From: Bacillota bacterium
Lineage (GTDB): Bacteria > Bacillota > UBA4882 > UBA8346
Direction of reading: 5' to 3'
DNA length: 37,405 nt
Assembly: GCA_023394955.1 (NCBI GenBank)
Contig: JAEWZY010000002.1
Span: 1 to 37,405 of the forward strand
Part shown: piece by piece, positions 24,712 to 32,603 of the stretch
Layout of the letters: each line of letters begins with the position of its first letter
How positions within the stretch are numbered: position 1 is the first letter of the stretch
Program-made: the position numbers and the translations under genes
Notes under the pieces: model-generated
What the model saw: only the letters and a program-made list of their open reading frames with translations
Databases searched by the model: none
Told to the model about the DNA's origin: nothing

Positions 24712-24831
24712 TTAGAAACCGCAACCTCCGCCACAACAAGCAGCTGTTAATAAGACTAGGATTAAGAAAAGCCAATAGGGATTGCATCCACCAAAAAGAC
24801 CGTCAAATATGGACCTTTGATTGTCAGCCAT
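24712..24831 (-). CDS. Micropeptide 2, YjcZ-like small sporulation protein
   Basis: 39 residues from ATG 24831, with AAAGGAG eight bases upstream. The polar N-terminus MADNQRSIFDGLFGG leads into CNPYWLFLILVLLTAA and the Cys/Gly tail CCGGGCGF. The longer open frame reaching 24966 has no SD at its start and is not supported. The C-N-P-Y-W-L-F-L-I-L core is nearly identical in micropeptides 3 and 4 and is echoed in the C-terminus of the subtilase at 22812-24227. Confidence 0.88.
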   Translation of the reverse strand: MADNQRSIFDGLFGGCNPYWLFLILVLLTAACCGGGCGF

Positions 24832-24878
24832 CGATTTCACTCCTTTGACTATAGTCAAGGACGGTAATGTCCTTAGTT

Positions 24879-24887
24879 TACCATATG
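24879..24887 (-). promoter_or_regulatory. CATANNNTA motif upstream of micropeptide 2
   Basis: CATATGGTA on the minus strand, 48 bases before the ATG, the same distance as for micropeptide 1. Confidence 0.3.
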
Positions 24888-24946
24888 AACCGAAATTACC
24901 ATTGATATCAGGCATAAGTATCGTTTTTCGGGTTTTAAGACAAAAG

Positions 24947-25066
24947 TCAGCAGATTCCCCGACCACAACAAGCAGCTGATAACAGAACTAGGATCAAGAA
25001 GAGCCAGAATGGATTACATCCGCCAAACAGACCGCCGAATAACGACTTTTCAGAACGGCCACTCAT
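24947..25066 (-). CDS. Micropeptide 3, YjcZ-like small sporulation protein
   Basis: 39 residues with AAAGGAG upstream. MSGRSEKSLFGGLFGG leads into CNPFWLFLILVLLSAA. The tail is CCGRGIC in place of CCGGGCGF, so it is less Gly-rich and ends in Cys. It starts 66 bases after micropeptide 4 with no terminator between them, so the two are probably co-transcribed. Confidence 0.87.
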   Translation of the reverse strand: MSGRSEKSLFGGLFGGCNPFWLFLILVLLSAACCGRGIC

Positions 25067-25132
25067 AGGTGTTTCACTCCTTTAATCTAAATTTTTTAAA
25101 GCGGAGGCAAAATGTTCTTCGCGGAAAAGATA

Positions 25133-25255
25133 TTAACGGCCGCAGCCAATACCACAACAAGCTGCAACTAACAAGATTAAGATTAAAAAGAGCCAGTAAG
25201 GATTGCAACCGCCTAGAATTCCATCAAACAATGATTTTACAGCATTATCGGCCAT
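25133..25255 (-). CDS. Micropeptide 4, YjcZ-like small sporulation protein
   Basis: 40 residues with AAAGGAG upstream. MADNAVKSLFDGILGG leads into CNPYWLFLILILLVAA and the tail CCGIGCGR. The ILILL variant of the core is the closest match to the INPYFLFLILILLI repeats of the neighbouring subtilase. A CATATTATA motif lies 52 bases upstream. Confidence 0.87.
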   Translation of the reverse strand: MADNAVKSLFDGILGGCNPYWLFLILILLVAACCGIGCGR

Positions 25256-25306
25256 TATTTTCAGCTCCTTTTTTAGTTTAAGGACTTGGTCGTCCTCCTA
25301 TAGAAA

Positions 25307-25315
25307 TATAATATG
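25307..25315 (-). promoter_or_regulatory. CATANNNTA motif upstream of micropeptide 4
   Basis: CATATTATA on the minus strand at nearly the same distance from the start as in micropeptides 1 and 2. Confidence 0.3.
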
Positions 25316-25410
25316 TATCCGGCAACCGGTTGGAATCAGGCTAATGAAATATTAGTTTTAAATACATTACTTTGTTCTTATTGACTAATATGTCAAATAA
25401 ATAATCGGAC

Positions 25411-25439
25411 CAAAAACTGACCCGGTTGGTATCCGGGTC
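25411..25439 (-). terminator. Terminator of the second subtilase gene
   Basis: GACCCGG and CCGGGTC with a 7-base loop, then AGTTTTTGG on the minus strand. Confidence 0.75.
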
Positions 25440-25452
25440 GGTCAAGCATAAG

Positions 25453-26718
25453 TTATGGTATTAATCCAAAGGCAAATGGAGTCAAGGCGGCGAAGATCGC
25501 CAGGGACATTGCCCGGCGGTTTGTATTATGGCCCATCTGATCTACGCGGGATTCTGCGAAAATACTGCTCAAGTTAATCACACCCGCTCCCTGTTGGTGA
25601 GAGTCCAGATCCAGAAGGCGGGTATTTTTGAGCAAGAGAGATTTGAGATCATTCGGTTTCAGATCAGGGTATTTCTCCAGTAGTTGAAGGATTCCTCCGG
25701 TGACTACTCCTGTAGCCATTGATGTCCCGCTAAAAGCGCGGTAGCCGCGGGGGACCCGTAATGAATTAATGGCAGTTCCGGGAGCCAGTACATCGGGTTT
25801 GTTGATCTTGTCAATGGTCGGGCCGCAGCTTGATGAGGAGTTTATTTGGTCGTCGTCCCACTCGATGGTGGCATTGTCATCCAAATTGCCAACTGTAATT
25901 ATGGACGAATTAATTCCGGGGGTATTAATGGTTCCCGGTTCGGGGCCGTCATTACCTGCCGCGGCACAAACCACCATCCCGTTTTTCCAGGCAGCGCCGG
26001 CCGCCCGACAGAGAGGATCGTTCCGGCAAGAATCTTGAGCGATTGAACCCAAGGAGAGATTAATTACTTTGATATTATACTGTTCACGGTTTCTGATACA
26101 CCATTCGATAGCGGCGATCACATCAGAGGTATTCCCCGAACCGTTACGGTTGAGAGCTTTGACCCCTATCAGCTTGGCTTCGGGGGCCATCCCGCGATAC
26201 CTGCCTTTGGAGGTAATTCCGTTTCCGGCAATAATCCCGGCGATATGTGTTCCGTGTCCATTGTCATCATAGGGACTGTTTCTTTCGTTGACCAAATCAT
26301 ACCAGCCAATGATCCGGTTCTCCGGATAGGCCAAGTCGGAATGGGGGAAGATCCCGGTATCAATCACCGCCGCCACCATATCCTTACCGGTAAATCCGGA
26401 TTCTTGAGCAGTGTATCCGCCTACTGTCGGAGCGGCGATATCCATCAATGTTTGAACTTTGGCGTCACGCCATATTTTTTTAATATAAGGAGACCAAGTT
26501 ATCGCTTGGATATTGGAGAAAGGCAATTCCACAACTAATCCCGGAAAAACATCAACTTCTCGGAGGACTTTTCCCCGTGACTGATTGACCAAAGAGGCGA
26601 TTCGTCCGGCAACCGGTTGGCTCATTTCCACAATTATGCGACAAGGTTGTTCCGGGTTTTGGCTATATTCCATTTCGCGCAATTCCGGGGAGAGTTTATG
26701 CAATAAGGCATGAGGCAA
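25453..26718 (-). CDS. AprX-like subtilase, second paralogue
   Basis: 421 residues from TTG 26718, with GGAGG nine bases upstream. No signal peptide. An I9-like region (CRIIVEMSQP, VVELPFSNI) precedes an intact S8 domain: VIDTGIFPHSD, NGHGTHIAGIIAG, AAGNDGPEPGTINTPG and FSGTSMATG. The C-terminus is a short hydrophobic stretch (RAMSLAIFAALTPFAFGLIP) that lacks the NPYFLF motif, so it may be anchored by a different tail. The first codons (MPHALLH) are made of the CTCATGCCTTAT repeat also seen before glmS, which suggests that the repeat created or replaced the start. A 14-bp palindrome lies before the SD. Confidence 0.92.
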   Translation of the reverse strand: MPHALLHKLSPELREMEYSQNPEQPCRIIVEMSQPVAGRIASLVNQSRGKVLREVDVFPGLVVELPFSNIQAITWSPYIKKIWRDAKVQTLMDIAAPTVGGYTAQESGFTGKDMVAAVIDTGIFPHSDLAYPENRIIGWYDLVNERNSPYDDNGHGTHIAGIIAGNGITSKGRYRGMAPEAKLIGVKALNRNGSGNTSDVIAAIEWCIRNREQYNIKVINLSLGSIAQDSCRNDPLCRAAGAAWKNGMVVCAAAGNDGPEPGTINTPGINSSIITVGNLDDNATIEWDDDQINSSSSCGPTIDKINKPDVLAPGTAINSLRVPRGYRAFSGTSMATGVVTGGILQLLEKYPDLKPNDLKSLLLKNTRLLDLDSHQQGAGVINLSSIFAESRVDQMGHNTNRRAMSLAIFAALTPFAFGLIP

Positions 26719-26732
26719 AATGTAACACCTCC

Positions 26733-26746
26733 ATTCGGATCCGAAT
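26733..26746. promoter_or_regulatory. 14-bp perfect palindrome upstream of the second subtilase
   Basis: ATTCGGATCCGAAT lies between a TATAAT -10 (26753-26758, minus strand) and the SD, at the expected transcription start. Candidate operator. Confidence 0.45.
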
Positions 26747-26824
26747 AAAAATATTATACTCGCGGATATTATCGTTGTTTCTATTTCAGTTCAAAAATGT
26801 TCCATAACCATATTGCAAATGATT

Positions 26825-26852
26825 AAAAACCCGAACTTGAGATTCGGGTTTT
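26825..26852 (-). terminator. Terminator of the third subtilase gene
   Basis: AAAACCCGAA pairs with TTCGGGTTTT around seven bases and is T-rich on the minus strand. Confidence 0.8.
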
Positions 26853-26874
26853 ATCATTTATATTTTTATATTTT

Positions 26875-28218
26875 TTATTTTAGATTTCCCATGAAATTCA
26901 TGGCTATTTTCAAAAGATCAGTCCCTTTAAATTGTTGGCCGGAGGAAAGATTGGAGGCCACCATTTTCAAAACGGTTTTAAGTAAGATTCCTCCTAGACC
27001 TGGTCCGGATTGGTCTTTTTCCGGCTTTTGAGACTCGGCTTCATGTTTGAAGATGGCTTCCAGATCTAAAGCGCCTGCTCCTTGAAGATTGGGACCGACG
27101 CCAATATCCCGGGCTTTACGCATCAAAACTCTTTTGATTTGATCCGGATTTAGATTGGCCCACTTTTGCAGGATTAGGGCAACGGCGCCGGTTACCAACG
27201 GGGTCGCCATGGAAGTCCCGCTGAGAGTGGTATATCCACCTCCAACTTTTAGTGAAGTAATATTAGTACCGGGCGCTACCAAGTCGGGCTTGATCAATCT
27301 GTCCAGGGTCGGACCTCTGCTGGAACTGGGAGCGAGGATATCATCGATGTTGGTGATGGTATTTTGATCATCAAGATTGCCTACAGTGATAACTACCGGA
27401 TTGATGCCTGGCGTGTTGATACTTTTAGGCTTTGGCCCGCTGTTTCCCGCGGCGGCGCATACGATAATCCCTTTTTCCCAAGCGGTAGAAGTTACCCTGC
27501 ATAAAGGATCGGAACGATAAGACTCCTGGACTTCGGAACCGATTGAGAGATTGATTGCTCTGATATTCAAAGCCGATAAACTATCAATGCACCATTCAAT
27601 GGCGGAGATAACATCGGATAATCTGCCGCTGCCCTCTTCGTCTAATATTTTTACCCCAACTAGCAGGGCCTCCGGGGCAATTCCCCGATACTTGCCATTG
27701 GAATACCGGCCGTTGCCGGCAATAATCCCGGCTACATGAGTGCCATGACCGTTATCGTCATAAGGCGAATTCTCCTGATTGATAAAGTCTTTCCAAGCTA
27801 GAATTCGATTGACCGGCTCAGTCAAGTCCTGGTGAGGATCGATTCCTGTATCTAAGACCGCAATCACGATGCCTTTGCCGGTAATCCCGGCCTGGTAAGG
27901 AATTAAACCGCCTGAAGTGGGCGTCGCGACATCTAGTTGGGCATAAACCGGAGAGTCCCGCCAAATTTTATAAACATATCTGGATCGGGCTAGCTCTTCA
28001 AGGGAGGAAAAAGGCAAATCCGCTACCAGCGACGGGATCATTCGGATTTCTTTATGGACTTTGCCTTGATTGGCGTCGATCATTGCTGCTATTCGATCCA
28101 AACCGCGGTTGTTCATGGCCTCGATGATTAAGTGGCGCGAAGCATCGGACTGGCTGAAAACTTCATCATTCCGAAGTGGCAAGGAGAGTTTCCGCACCCA
28201 AAAGTTTTTGGGTGTCAT
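26875..28218 (-). CDS. AprX-like subtilase, third paralogue
   Basis: 447 residues from ATG 28218, with GGGGG about eight bases upstream. No signal peptide. I9-like region (HLIIEAMNNRG, VADLPFSSLEEL), then an S8 domain with VLDTGIDPHQD, NGHGTHVAGIIAG, AAGNSGPKPKSINTPG and LSGTSMATP, all intact. The C-terminal 55 residues are different from both paralogues: a charged stretch (KHEAESQKPEKDQ), Gly-rich GPGLGG, then amphipathic helices (ILLKTVLKMVASNL, LLKIAMNFMGNLK). The three genes are clear duplicates with conserved cores and individual tails. Confidence 0.92.
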   Translation of the reverse strand: MTPKNFWVRKLSLPLRNDEVFSQSDASRHLIIEAMNNRGLDRIAAMIDANQGKVHKEIRMIPSLVADLPFSSLEELARSRYVYKIWRDSPVYAQLDVATPTSGGLIPYQAGITGKGIVIAVLDTGIDPHQDLTEPVNRILAWKDFINQENSPYDDNGHGTHVAGIIAGNGRYSNGKYRGIAPEALLVGVKILDEEGSGRLSDVISAIEWCIDSLSALNIRAINLSIGSEVQESYRSDPLCRVTSTAWEKGIIVCAAAGNSGPKPKSINTPGINPVVITVGNLDDQNTITNIDDILAPSSSRGPTLDRLIKPDLVAPGTNITSLKVGGGYTTLSGTSMATPLVTGAVALILQKWANLNPDQIKRVLMRKARDIGVGPNLQGAGALDLEAIFKHEAESQKPEKDQSGPGLGGILLKTVLKMVASNLSSGQQFKGTDLLKIAMNFMGNLK

Positions 28219-28725
28219 TGATTAACCCCCTTTCGTTCAAAAGATAATATATAATATTAGATAAAGTTGTAAGATTTCTGGGGAAAAAGCACGACTATTC
28301 AAAAGAGGGATTATCACATAAGCCATCCCTCCAATCAGAATCGGAATTTTGAGCTTCAGGACTCGGAATAACTGAGGTATCGATGCCGGCATAATTATTA
28401 ATGGGTTCTTTGGATAGATAAACCGGAGGATAACCTAAGTTATTTTGGAGATGATAGGTAAAAAACCTCCGGGGAACTTAGGACTGTTGGAATACATACA
28501 CTGGAACCCCTTCGGCCGGTTTCTCTCAGCCGCAGTTTGGTTTTACGGAGCGGCCCGGCATTATCGTTATTTAGTTGATAAAGGAAGGCTCTAAACGGTT
28601 TTTACCTTGATCTTACTTCCCGGTTCCGGGCCTTTTTCATTTAATGTTTTAAAGGTAGTTAAGGCGTTCCGCATGTTACAGTTAGCGATATTAAACATAA
28701 AATGGTTCCGAAAGGAGGGTTGCGC
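28219..28725. other. Intergenic region containing a gene remnant
   Basis: No complete gene. It includes the promoter of the third subtilase (AT-rich stretch 28240-28262), the remnant at 28451-28594 and the SD of ymaF. I recognise nothing at 28270-28450. Confidence 0.5.
28451..28594 (+). pseudogene. 3' remnant of a paralogue of the membrane protein at 32653-33129
   Basis: The last 38 codons (28481-28594) read GLLEYIHWNPFGRF, then WFYGAARHYRYLVDKGRL and a stop. This matches the end of the intact membrane protein at 32653-33129 (GLLEYIHWNPFYRF, WLYGAARHYKYLVDMGRL) at most positions, and at DNA level over long runs. The rest of the gene is missing. The frame opens at ATG 28451 without a properly spaced SD, so an expressed 47-residue peptide is unlikely. 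Confidence 0.85.
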
Positions 28726-29223
28726 ATGAATTCTGATCAGAAAGCGACCCAGGTGGGTTCGGAATCGTACCCGGGAACCATTTCCCAATCTTGCGGGAGT
28801 CCAACTAGCGACCCATTGGCGAAAAAACCGGAATGGCCTAAGAAACCGGAGTGGCCGAAAGATCCGGAATGCTCCAAAAAACCGGATCCTCCCAAGCCTC
28901 CCTCCCACGACCCTTGCCAGACCCATGTTCATGAGTTTCAAGGCAGCACCAAGCTGGCTGAAACCGGGGAGGACCGGCACAATCACCGTTTCGCCGGAGT
29001 AAGCAGTTCGGTGATACCCTTCGGCAATAGCCATGTCCATGGTATATTTGTCAATACTGACTTTTTCGATGAACATCTTCATGAGATCGCCGCAGTTTCG
29101 GGACCTGCAATTGATGTAGAAGGCGGAAAACACATCCATTTTGCTAAATATATTACCACGGTTGACGACGGGCATTTTCACGAGTTCCAATTCGCCAGCC
29201 TGATTGAGGACCCGTTAATCTAA
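28726..29223 (+). CDS. ymaF: YmaF family protein
   Basis: 165 residues from ATG 28726, with AAAGGAGGG upstream. The C-terminal about 100 residues match YmaF, rich in His pairs: THVHEFQGSTKLAE, EDRHNHRFAG, GNSHVHGI, EHLHEI, GKHIHFA and DGHFHEF. The repeated H-x-H pattern suggests metal binding, but the function of YmaF is not known. The N-terminal part is variable, with a Pro/Lys/Trp repeat (KPEWPK twice, then KDPECSKKPD). It sits alone on the plus strand beside the subtilase group; a spore or coat role is only an inference from context. Confidence 0.88.
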   Translation: MNSDQKATQVGSESYPGTISQSCGSPTSDPLAKKPEWPKKPEWPKDPECSKKPDPPKPPSHDPCQTHVHEFQGSTKLAETGEDRHNHRFAGVSSSVIPFGNSHVHGIFVNTDFFDEHLHEIAAVSGPAIDVEGGKHIHFAKYITTVDDGHFHEFQFASLIEDPLI

Positions 29224-29248
29224 ATCTGGAAATTCAAGTAATATTAAA

Positions 29249-29285
29249 GCCCCTGTTCGCTACTGGTTCAGGGGCCATTTCAATT
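29249..29285 (+). terminator. Probable terminator of ymaF
   Basis: GCCCCTG (29249-29255) pairs with CAGGGGC (29269-29275), followed by a T-rich but interrupted tract. Confidence 0.5.
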
Positions 29286-29443
29286 TATCTAATAATCCCT
29301 TTTCTCCGTTGATATTCATTTATTGAGTAATCCAATTCAACACTGATGTTTAAGACTTCAGTATCCATCCGGCCTTTTTCATCCTATAGTCGCTGCATCC
29401 GGTCACGAAGATTTTTATTTGTTCCTTCTTTCCCAACCCCATT

Positions 29444-30412
29444 TTACGCCGAAACCTCATTGCTATATTTACCGCATTTGTCTCCCCAAACCGCAATCGT
29501 GGCCCGGTCTTGTTCCACCCGGATCACTTCACAACCGTTACTGCATCCTTTACATTCGAAGACCGTCGGCGCTAGTTCCAGGTTTAACTGATGGAAGCCG
29601 CGGAACCTGGTTCCGGTTCCGGTTTTGCGCCAATGGTCCCGGGCTAATAGGGCTGCTCCGATAGCGCCCATTACATCGTAATATTGAGGAACAATAATCT
29701 TTGTCTTTAACTCCCTTTCAAAAGCGGCCCGGATGCCACGGTTGGCGGCAACCCCTCCTTGAAAGAGGACCGGCCCCTGTAAATCTTTGTCCCGGGCCAG
29801 ATTAGCCAGGTAATTTCTTACCAAAGCCTCGCAAAGGCCGTTAATGATCTCCGCCTTGGAAAAACCAAATTGCTGTTTGGCGATCATGTCCGACTCTGCG
29901 AAAACGGTGCATCTTCCGGCGATCTTAACCCGGTTGACCGCGGTTAACGCTAAGTCGCCGAATTGTTCAATGGACGCCTTCAACCGTTCCGCCTGGTGGT
30001 CCAGGAAAGAACCGGTACCCGCGGCGCAGACCGTATTCATGGCGAAATCGGTAACCACCCGGTTCCGGACTATAATAATCTTGGAGTCCTGTCCGCCGAT
30101 CTCTAAAATAGTGCGGACCTCGGGGTAGTAGTGGATAGCGGCGGTAGCATGGGCGGTAATCTCGTTTTTGACCACGTCGGCCCCGATGACCGCTCCCGCA
30201 AGTAGCCGGCCACTGCCGGTAGTCCCTACGCCGCCGATCCGGGAGTCCTTAAAGGAATCCCGGATCTCAGCCAAACCCGTTTGGATGATCTTTAGGGGTT
30301 GGCCGTCATTGCGATAATATTTATTAAAAAGAAGAGTCCCTGTTTCTTCGAGAACCACAAGGTTGGTGCTGACCGAGCCGACATCAACCCCTACAAATAA
30401 CTTGGGCATCAT
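29444..30412 (-). CDS. 2-hydroxyacyl-CoA dehydratase activase-type ATPase (BadF/HgdC family, COG1924)
   Basis: 322 residues. ASKHA-fold ATPase: FVGVDVGSVSTNLVVL is the phosphate-1 loop, ILEIGGQDSKII the phosphate-2 loop. Cys residues in NTVCAAGTGSF and AGRCTVFAESD are those that hold the bridging [4Fe-4S] cluster in activases, which use ATP hydrolysis to inject a low-potential electron into a dehydratase or reductase. A third Cys cluster near the end (CKGCSNGC) is additional. It overlaps the upstream gene by 29 bases, and with the two proteins upstream it forms a three-gene set. No classical HgdA/HgdB dehydratase is in the window. Confidence 0.9.
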   Translation of the reverse strand: MMPKLFVGVDVGSVSTNLVVLEETGTLLFNKYYRNDGQPLKIIQTGLAEIRDSFKDSRIGGVGTTGSGRLLAGAVIGADVVKNEITAHATAAIHYYPEVRTILEIGGQDSKIIIVRNRVVTDFAMNTVCAAGTGSFLDHQAERLKASIEQFGDLALTAVNRVKIAGRCTVFAESDMIAKQQFGFSKAEIINGLCEALVRNYLANLARDKDLQGPVLFQGGVAANRGIRAAFERELKTKIIVPQYYDVMGAIGAALLARDHWRKTGTGTRFRGFHQLNLELAPTVFECKGCSNGCEVIRVEQDRATIAVWGDKCGKYSNEVSA

Positions 30413-31478
30413 TCTCCTCCTTTAAAAGTCGGCGCCGGGTCCAGAGTAATTCGACGAAGGCCTCCAGCCGGATCTGATTATTGACCCACCCCATCTGTTC
30501 ATCGAGGGAAAGGGAGAGGATGGGGAGGTCCAGATCAGTAGTTAGGGACGGAATAATCGTCTGAGTCACCAATTCAGGCATACAGCCGAAGGGCAGTAAG
30601 TGGATGACTCCGTCGAAATTCCGCTCTTTAAATTCCAGGATGTGACCGATGTTTTCTTGTTCATGGCCGCCGACAGCATATTTTAAATAGGCTTTGGCCT
30701 CGCGCAACAACTTCCGGGGCGGGAGGAGCAAGTGATTAAACCAATTGGAGATGTATTGGCGGCGGACTGCTTCCGCTCCCATCCGGGCCAGCTTGGCTTC
30801 GATTTCATTATTAGAGGAACTCTCCATTACCAGATAAATCTCACCGACCAAACCTATTCGGAGGATTTCCCGATGTTTATCAACGGGTATGGTGGCGATT
30901 ATTTCCCCGGCGTGTTTGACTGCTCGCCTCAACTGCTTTAGATTAGCGCAGCTTTCCAGGAGGTCTTGAATCTCACGCCACTTCCGGTCGGCAGTCCCCG
31001 GAAACAACTCATAGGGGCGGAGATGGTTAATTTGTTTTTGAAAGTGATCGCTGGCGTAAATGAGCCGAACCACTAAATTTAAAGTAGCGGCCACTTCCGG
31101 CAGGCGGCGGCCGTTACCAATCTCCCGGCAGTTCCGGATGAAACTTTGAAGGCCTTCAGCCGGGGAATCAAAGACGATTACCTTGACCCGGCGGCCTAAT
31201 TGGCGAAGGATCCGCTCGCTCAAATCCCCGTAATAAACGGCCCGGCAAGCGCCGATAAAACCAGTGGTGATGATGACTTCCGCTCCCAGTTCCAAGGCTT
31301 CGAGGTAGCTGCCTAAGATGATTTTAAAGGGGAAACAGATAAACTCCGGGCTGTACTTGGCGCCCAATTCGATCGTTTTTTGGCTGGGCCGGGGCGGCAT
31401 AATCACCTCGTGCCCTAACCGTTCCAGGAGTTTTTTATAAACTATAACCGGGCCCATATAGGGAAATGTGATCTTCAA
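30384..31478 (-). CDS. Activase-associated protein, COG3581-like
   Basis: 364 residues from TTG 31478, which overlaps the preceding stop by four bases (TTGA). It belongs with proteins annotated as CoA-enzyme activase-related. Conserved Cys sit in EFICFPFKIILGSYLEA, GACRAVYYG and LLPFGCMPELVTQ, and could bind an iron-sulfur cluster. The end has LDEQMGWVNNQIRLEAFVELL. The same plan is seen in the next gene upstream, so the pair looks like an ancient tandem duplication. Reaction unknown. A double-cubane type reductase is a possibility, not shown by the sequence. Confidence 0.82.
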   Translation of the reverse strand: MKITFPYMGPVIVYKKLLERLGHEVIMPPRPSQKTIELGAKYSPEFICFPFKIILGSYLEALELGAEVIITTGFIGACRAVYYGDLSERILRQLGRRVKVIVFDSPAEGLQSFIRNCREIGNGRRLPEVAATLNLVVRLIYASDHFQKQINHLRPYELFPGTADRKWREIQDLLESCANLKQLRRAVKHAGEIIATIPVDKHREILRIGLVGEIYLVMESSSNNEIEAKLARMGAEAVRRQYISNWFNHLLLPPRKLLREAKAYLKYAVGGHEQENIGHILEFKERNFDGVIHLLPFGCMPELVTQTIIPSLTTDLDLPILSLSLDEQMGWVNNQIRLEAFVELLWTRRRLLKEENDAQVICRG

Positions 31479-32452
31479 ATAACCTGTTCCTCCTTTAACG
31501 CCGCCAACATATCGCAGAAAGCTTCGAGACGGGTCCGTAAATGCCCGTCTTCCTGATGTTCATCTAAATTAATCTGTAAAAATGGTTTTCCCCTTTGGCC
31601 GGCTTCGATACTTAAAATCCTGGTGGCCACCGAGTCCGGCCCGCAACCGAAGGTAGTAACATAGATCAGTCCGTCGATGGCGGAATCATTTAGAAATTGG
31701 AATCCCGCGCCTAGGAGCATCCGGCCGAAATTCCAAAACAAGGGCCTTTTTAACCCAACCAGATTTCGTTCAATCTGTTTAGGGTCCAGCATCTCCCAGG
31801 TGGTTATCTTAATCCCTAAACTATAAAGACGGTTGACGATTCCTTTGCTGATGAACGGATCATAGAGACTATAGGCATAACCCAGCAGTCCGATATTGAG
31901 CCTGGTCCCCAAGGAACCGGGGCGCGGCCCGTTGGCCGCTTCCGGAAGAGTAAGCCGCTCCACCCGGCATTTGGCTAAAATATCTTCCCAGACTTGATTG
32001 GCCTTGCGCGCCGCCACCTTCATCCGCCAAATCACGGCCGGACTCGAGCTGGGGAATTTGGACACCAGCAAGGTTAAACCATCGCAGCTAACCTCGGGGG
32101 AGAAGATCTGTTCCATACGGATTCCGGTGGTGTAACGGACGATCTCGGGCAATCCGATTAATTTGGGGCAAAAAAAATTAGTCTTACTTTGGGTAATCAT
32201 CCGGGGTAACAAGATTCGATCAACCCTTTTTTCCAGAAGATTTAGGATATGCCCGAGAAAGACTTTGATGGGAACGCAAAATTCGTGGGGCAGGCGCCTG
32301 CCGCCCCAGGTGACAGTCTCTTGGCCGCTGGGGTCGGAGAGGACCGCTTCCATTCCGGAAAGGGTTACAAATTGCCTCCAAAAAGGAAGATGGTAGGATG
32401 AGAACAAGGTACTGGGAATGCCGATAGTTAACTTTTTTTGTCTGCGATTCAT
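31475..32452 (-). CDS. Activase-associated protein, COG3580/DUF2229-like
   Basis: 325 residues, first gene of the operon. It begins TIGIPSTLFSSYHLPFWRQF, a typical DUF2229-like opening. Conserved Cys occur in HEFCVPIKVFLGH, NFFCPKLIG and TTFGCGPDSV. The C-terminal LDEHQEDGHLRTRLEAFCDML parallels the downstream partner. In other Clostridia these modules may be fused into one large protein with the activase; here they are three separate, overlapping genes. Function unknown, cytosolic, probably redox and oxygen-sensitive. Confidence 0.82.
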   Translation of the reverse strand: MNRRQKKLTIGIPSTLFSSYHLPFWRQFVTLSGMEAVLSDPSGQETVTWGGRRLPHEFCVPIKVFLGHILNLLEKRVDRILLPRMITQSKTNFFCPKLIGLPEIVRYTTGIRMEQIFSPEVSCDGLTLLVSKFPSSSPAVIWRMKVAARKANQVWEDILAKCRVERLTLPEAANGPRPGSLGTRLNIGLLGYAYSLYDPFISKGIVNRLYSLGIKITTWEMLDPKQIERNLVGLKRPLFWNFGRMLLGAGFQFLNDSAIDGLIYVTTFGCGPDSVATRILSIEAGQRGKPFLQINLDEHQEDGHLRTRLEAFCDMLAALKEEQVI

Positions 32453-32603
32453 AATCCTGATTATTGCCGGAAAAGGCTGGAAATATACATCTTCTCAAAT
32501 ACATTAGATACAGTATGGCAAACGGCGTAATGATTTTATAATGGCTGTCCTTATCAATACGTATTTTTGAGAAATATTTTAATCAAGAGGTAGCATAATA
32601 ACT

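Noticed and set aside
24538..25315. Complete sigma-K promoters for the micropeptides
   Set aside because: The -10-like motifs are well placed, but no AC-type -35 was found at 16-17 bases, so only the -10 motifs are reported, at low confidence.
28591..29190. Long minus-strand frame opposite ymaF
   Set aside because: Arg/Phe-rich shadow of the His/Pro-rich YmaF coding sequence; the plus-strand frame has an SD and clear family motifs.
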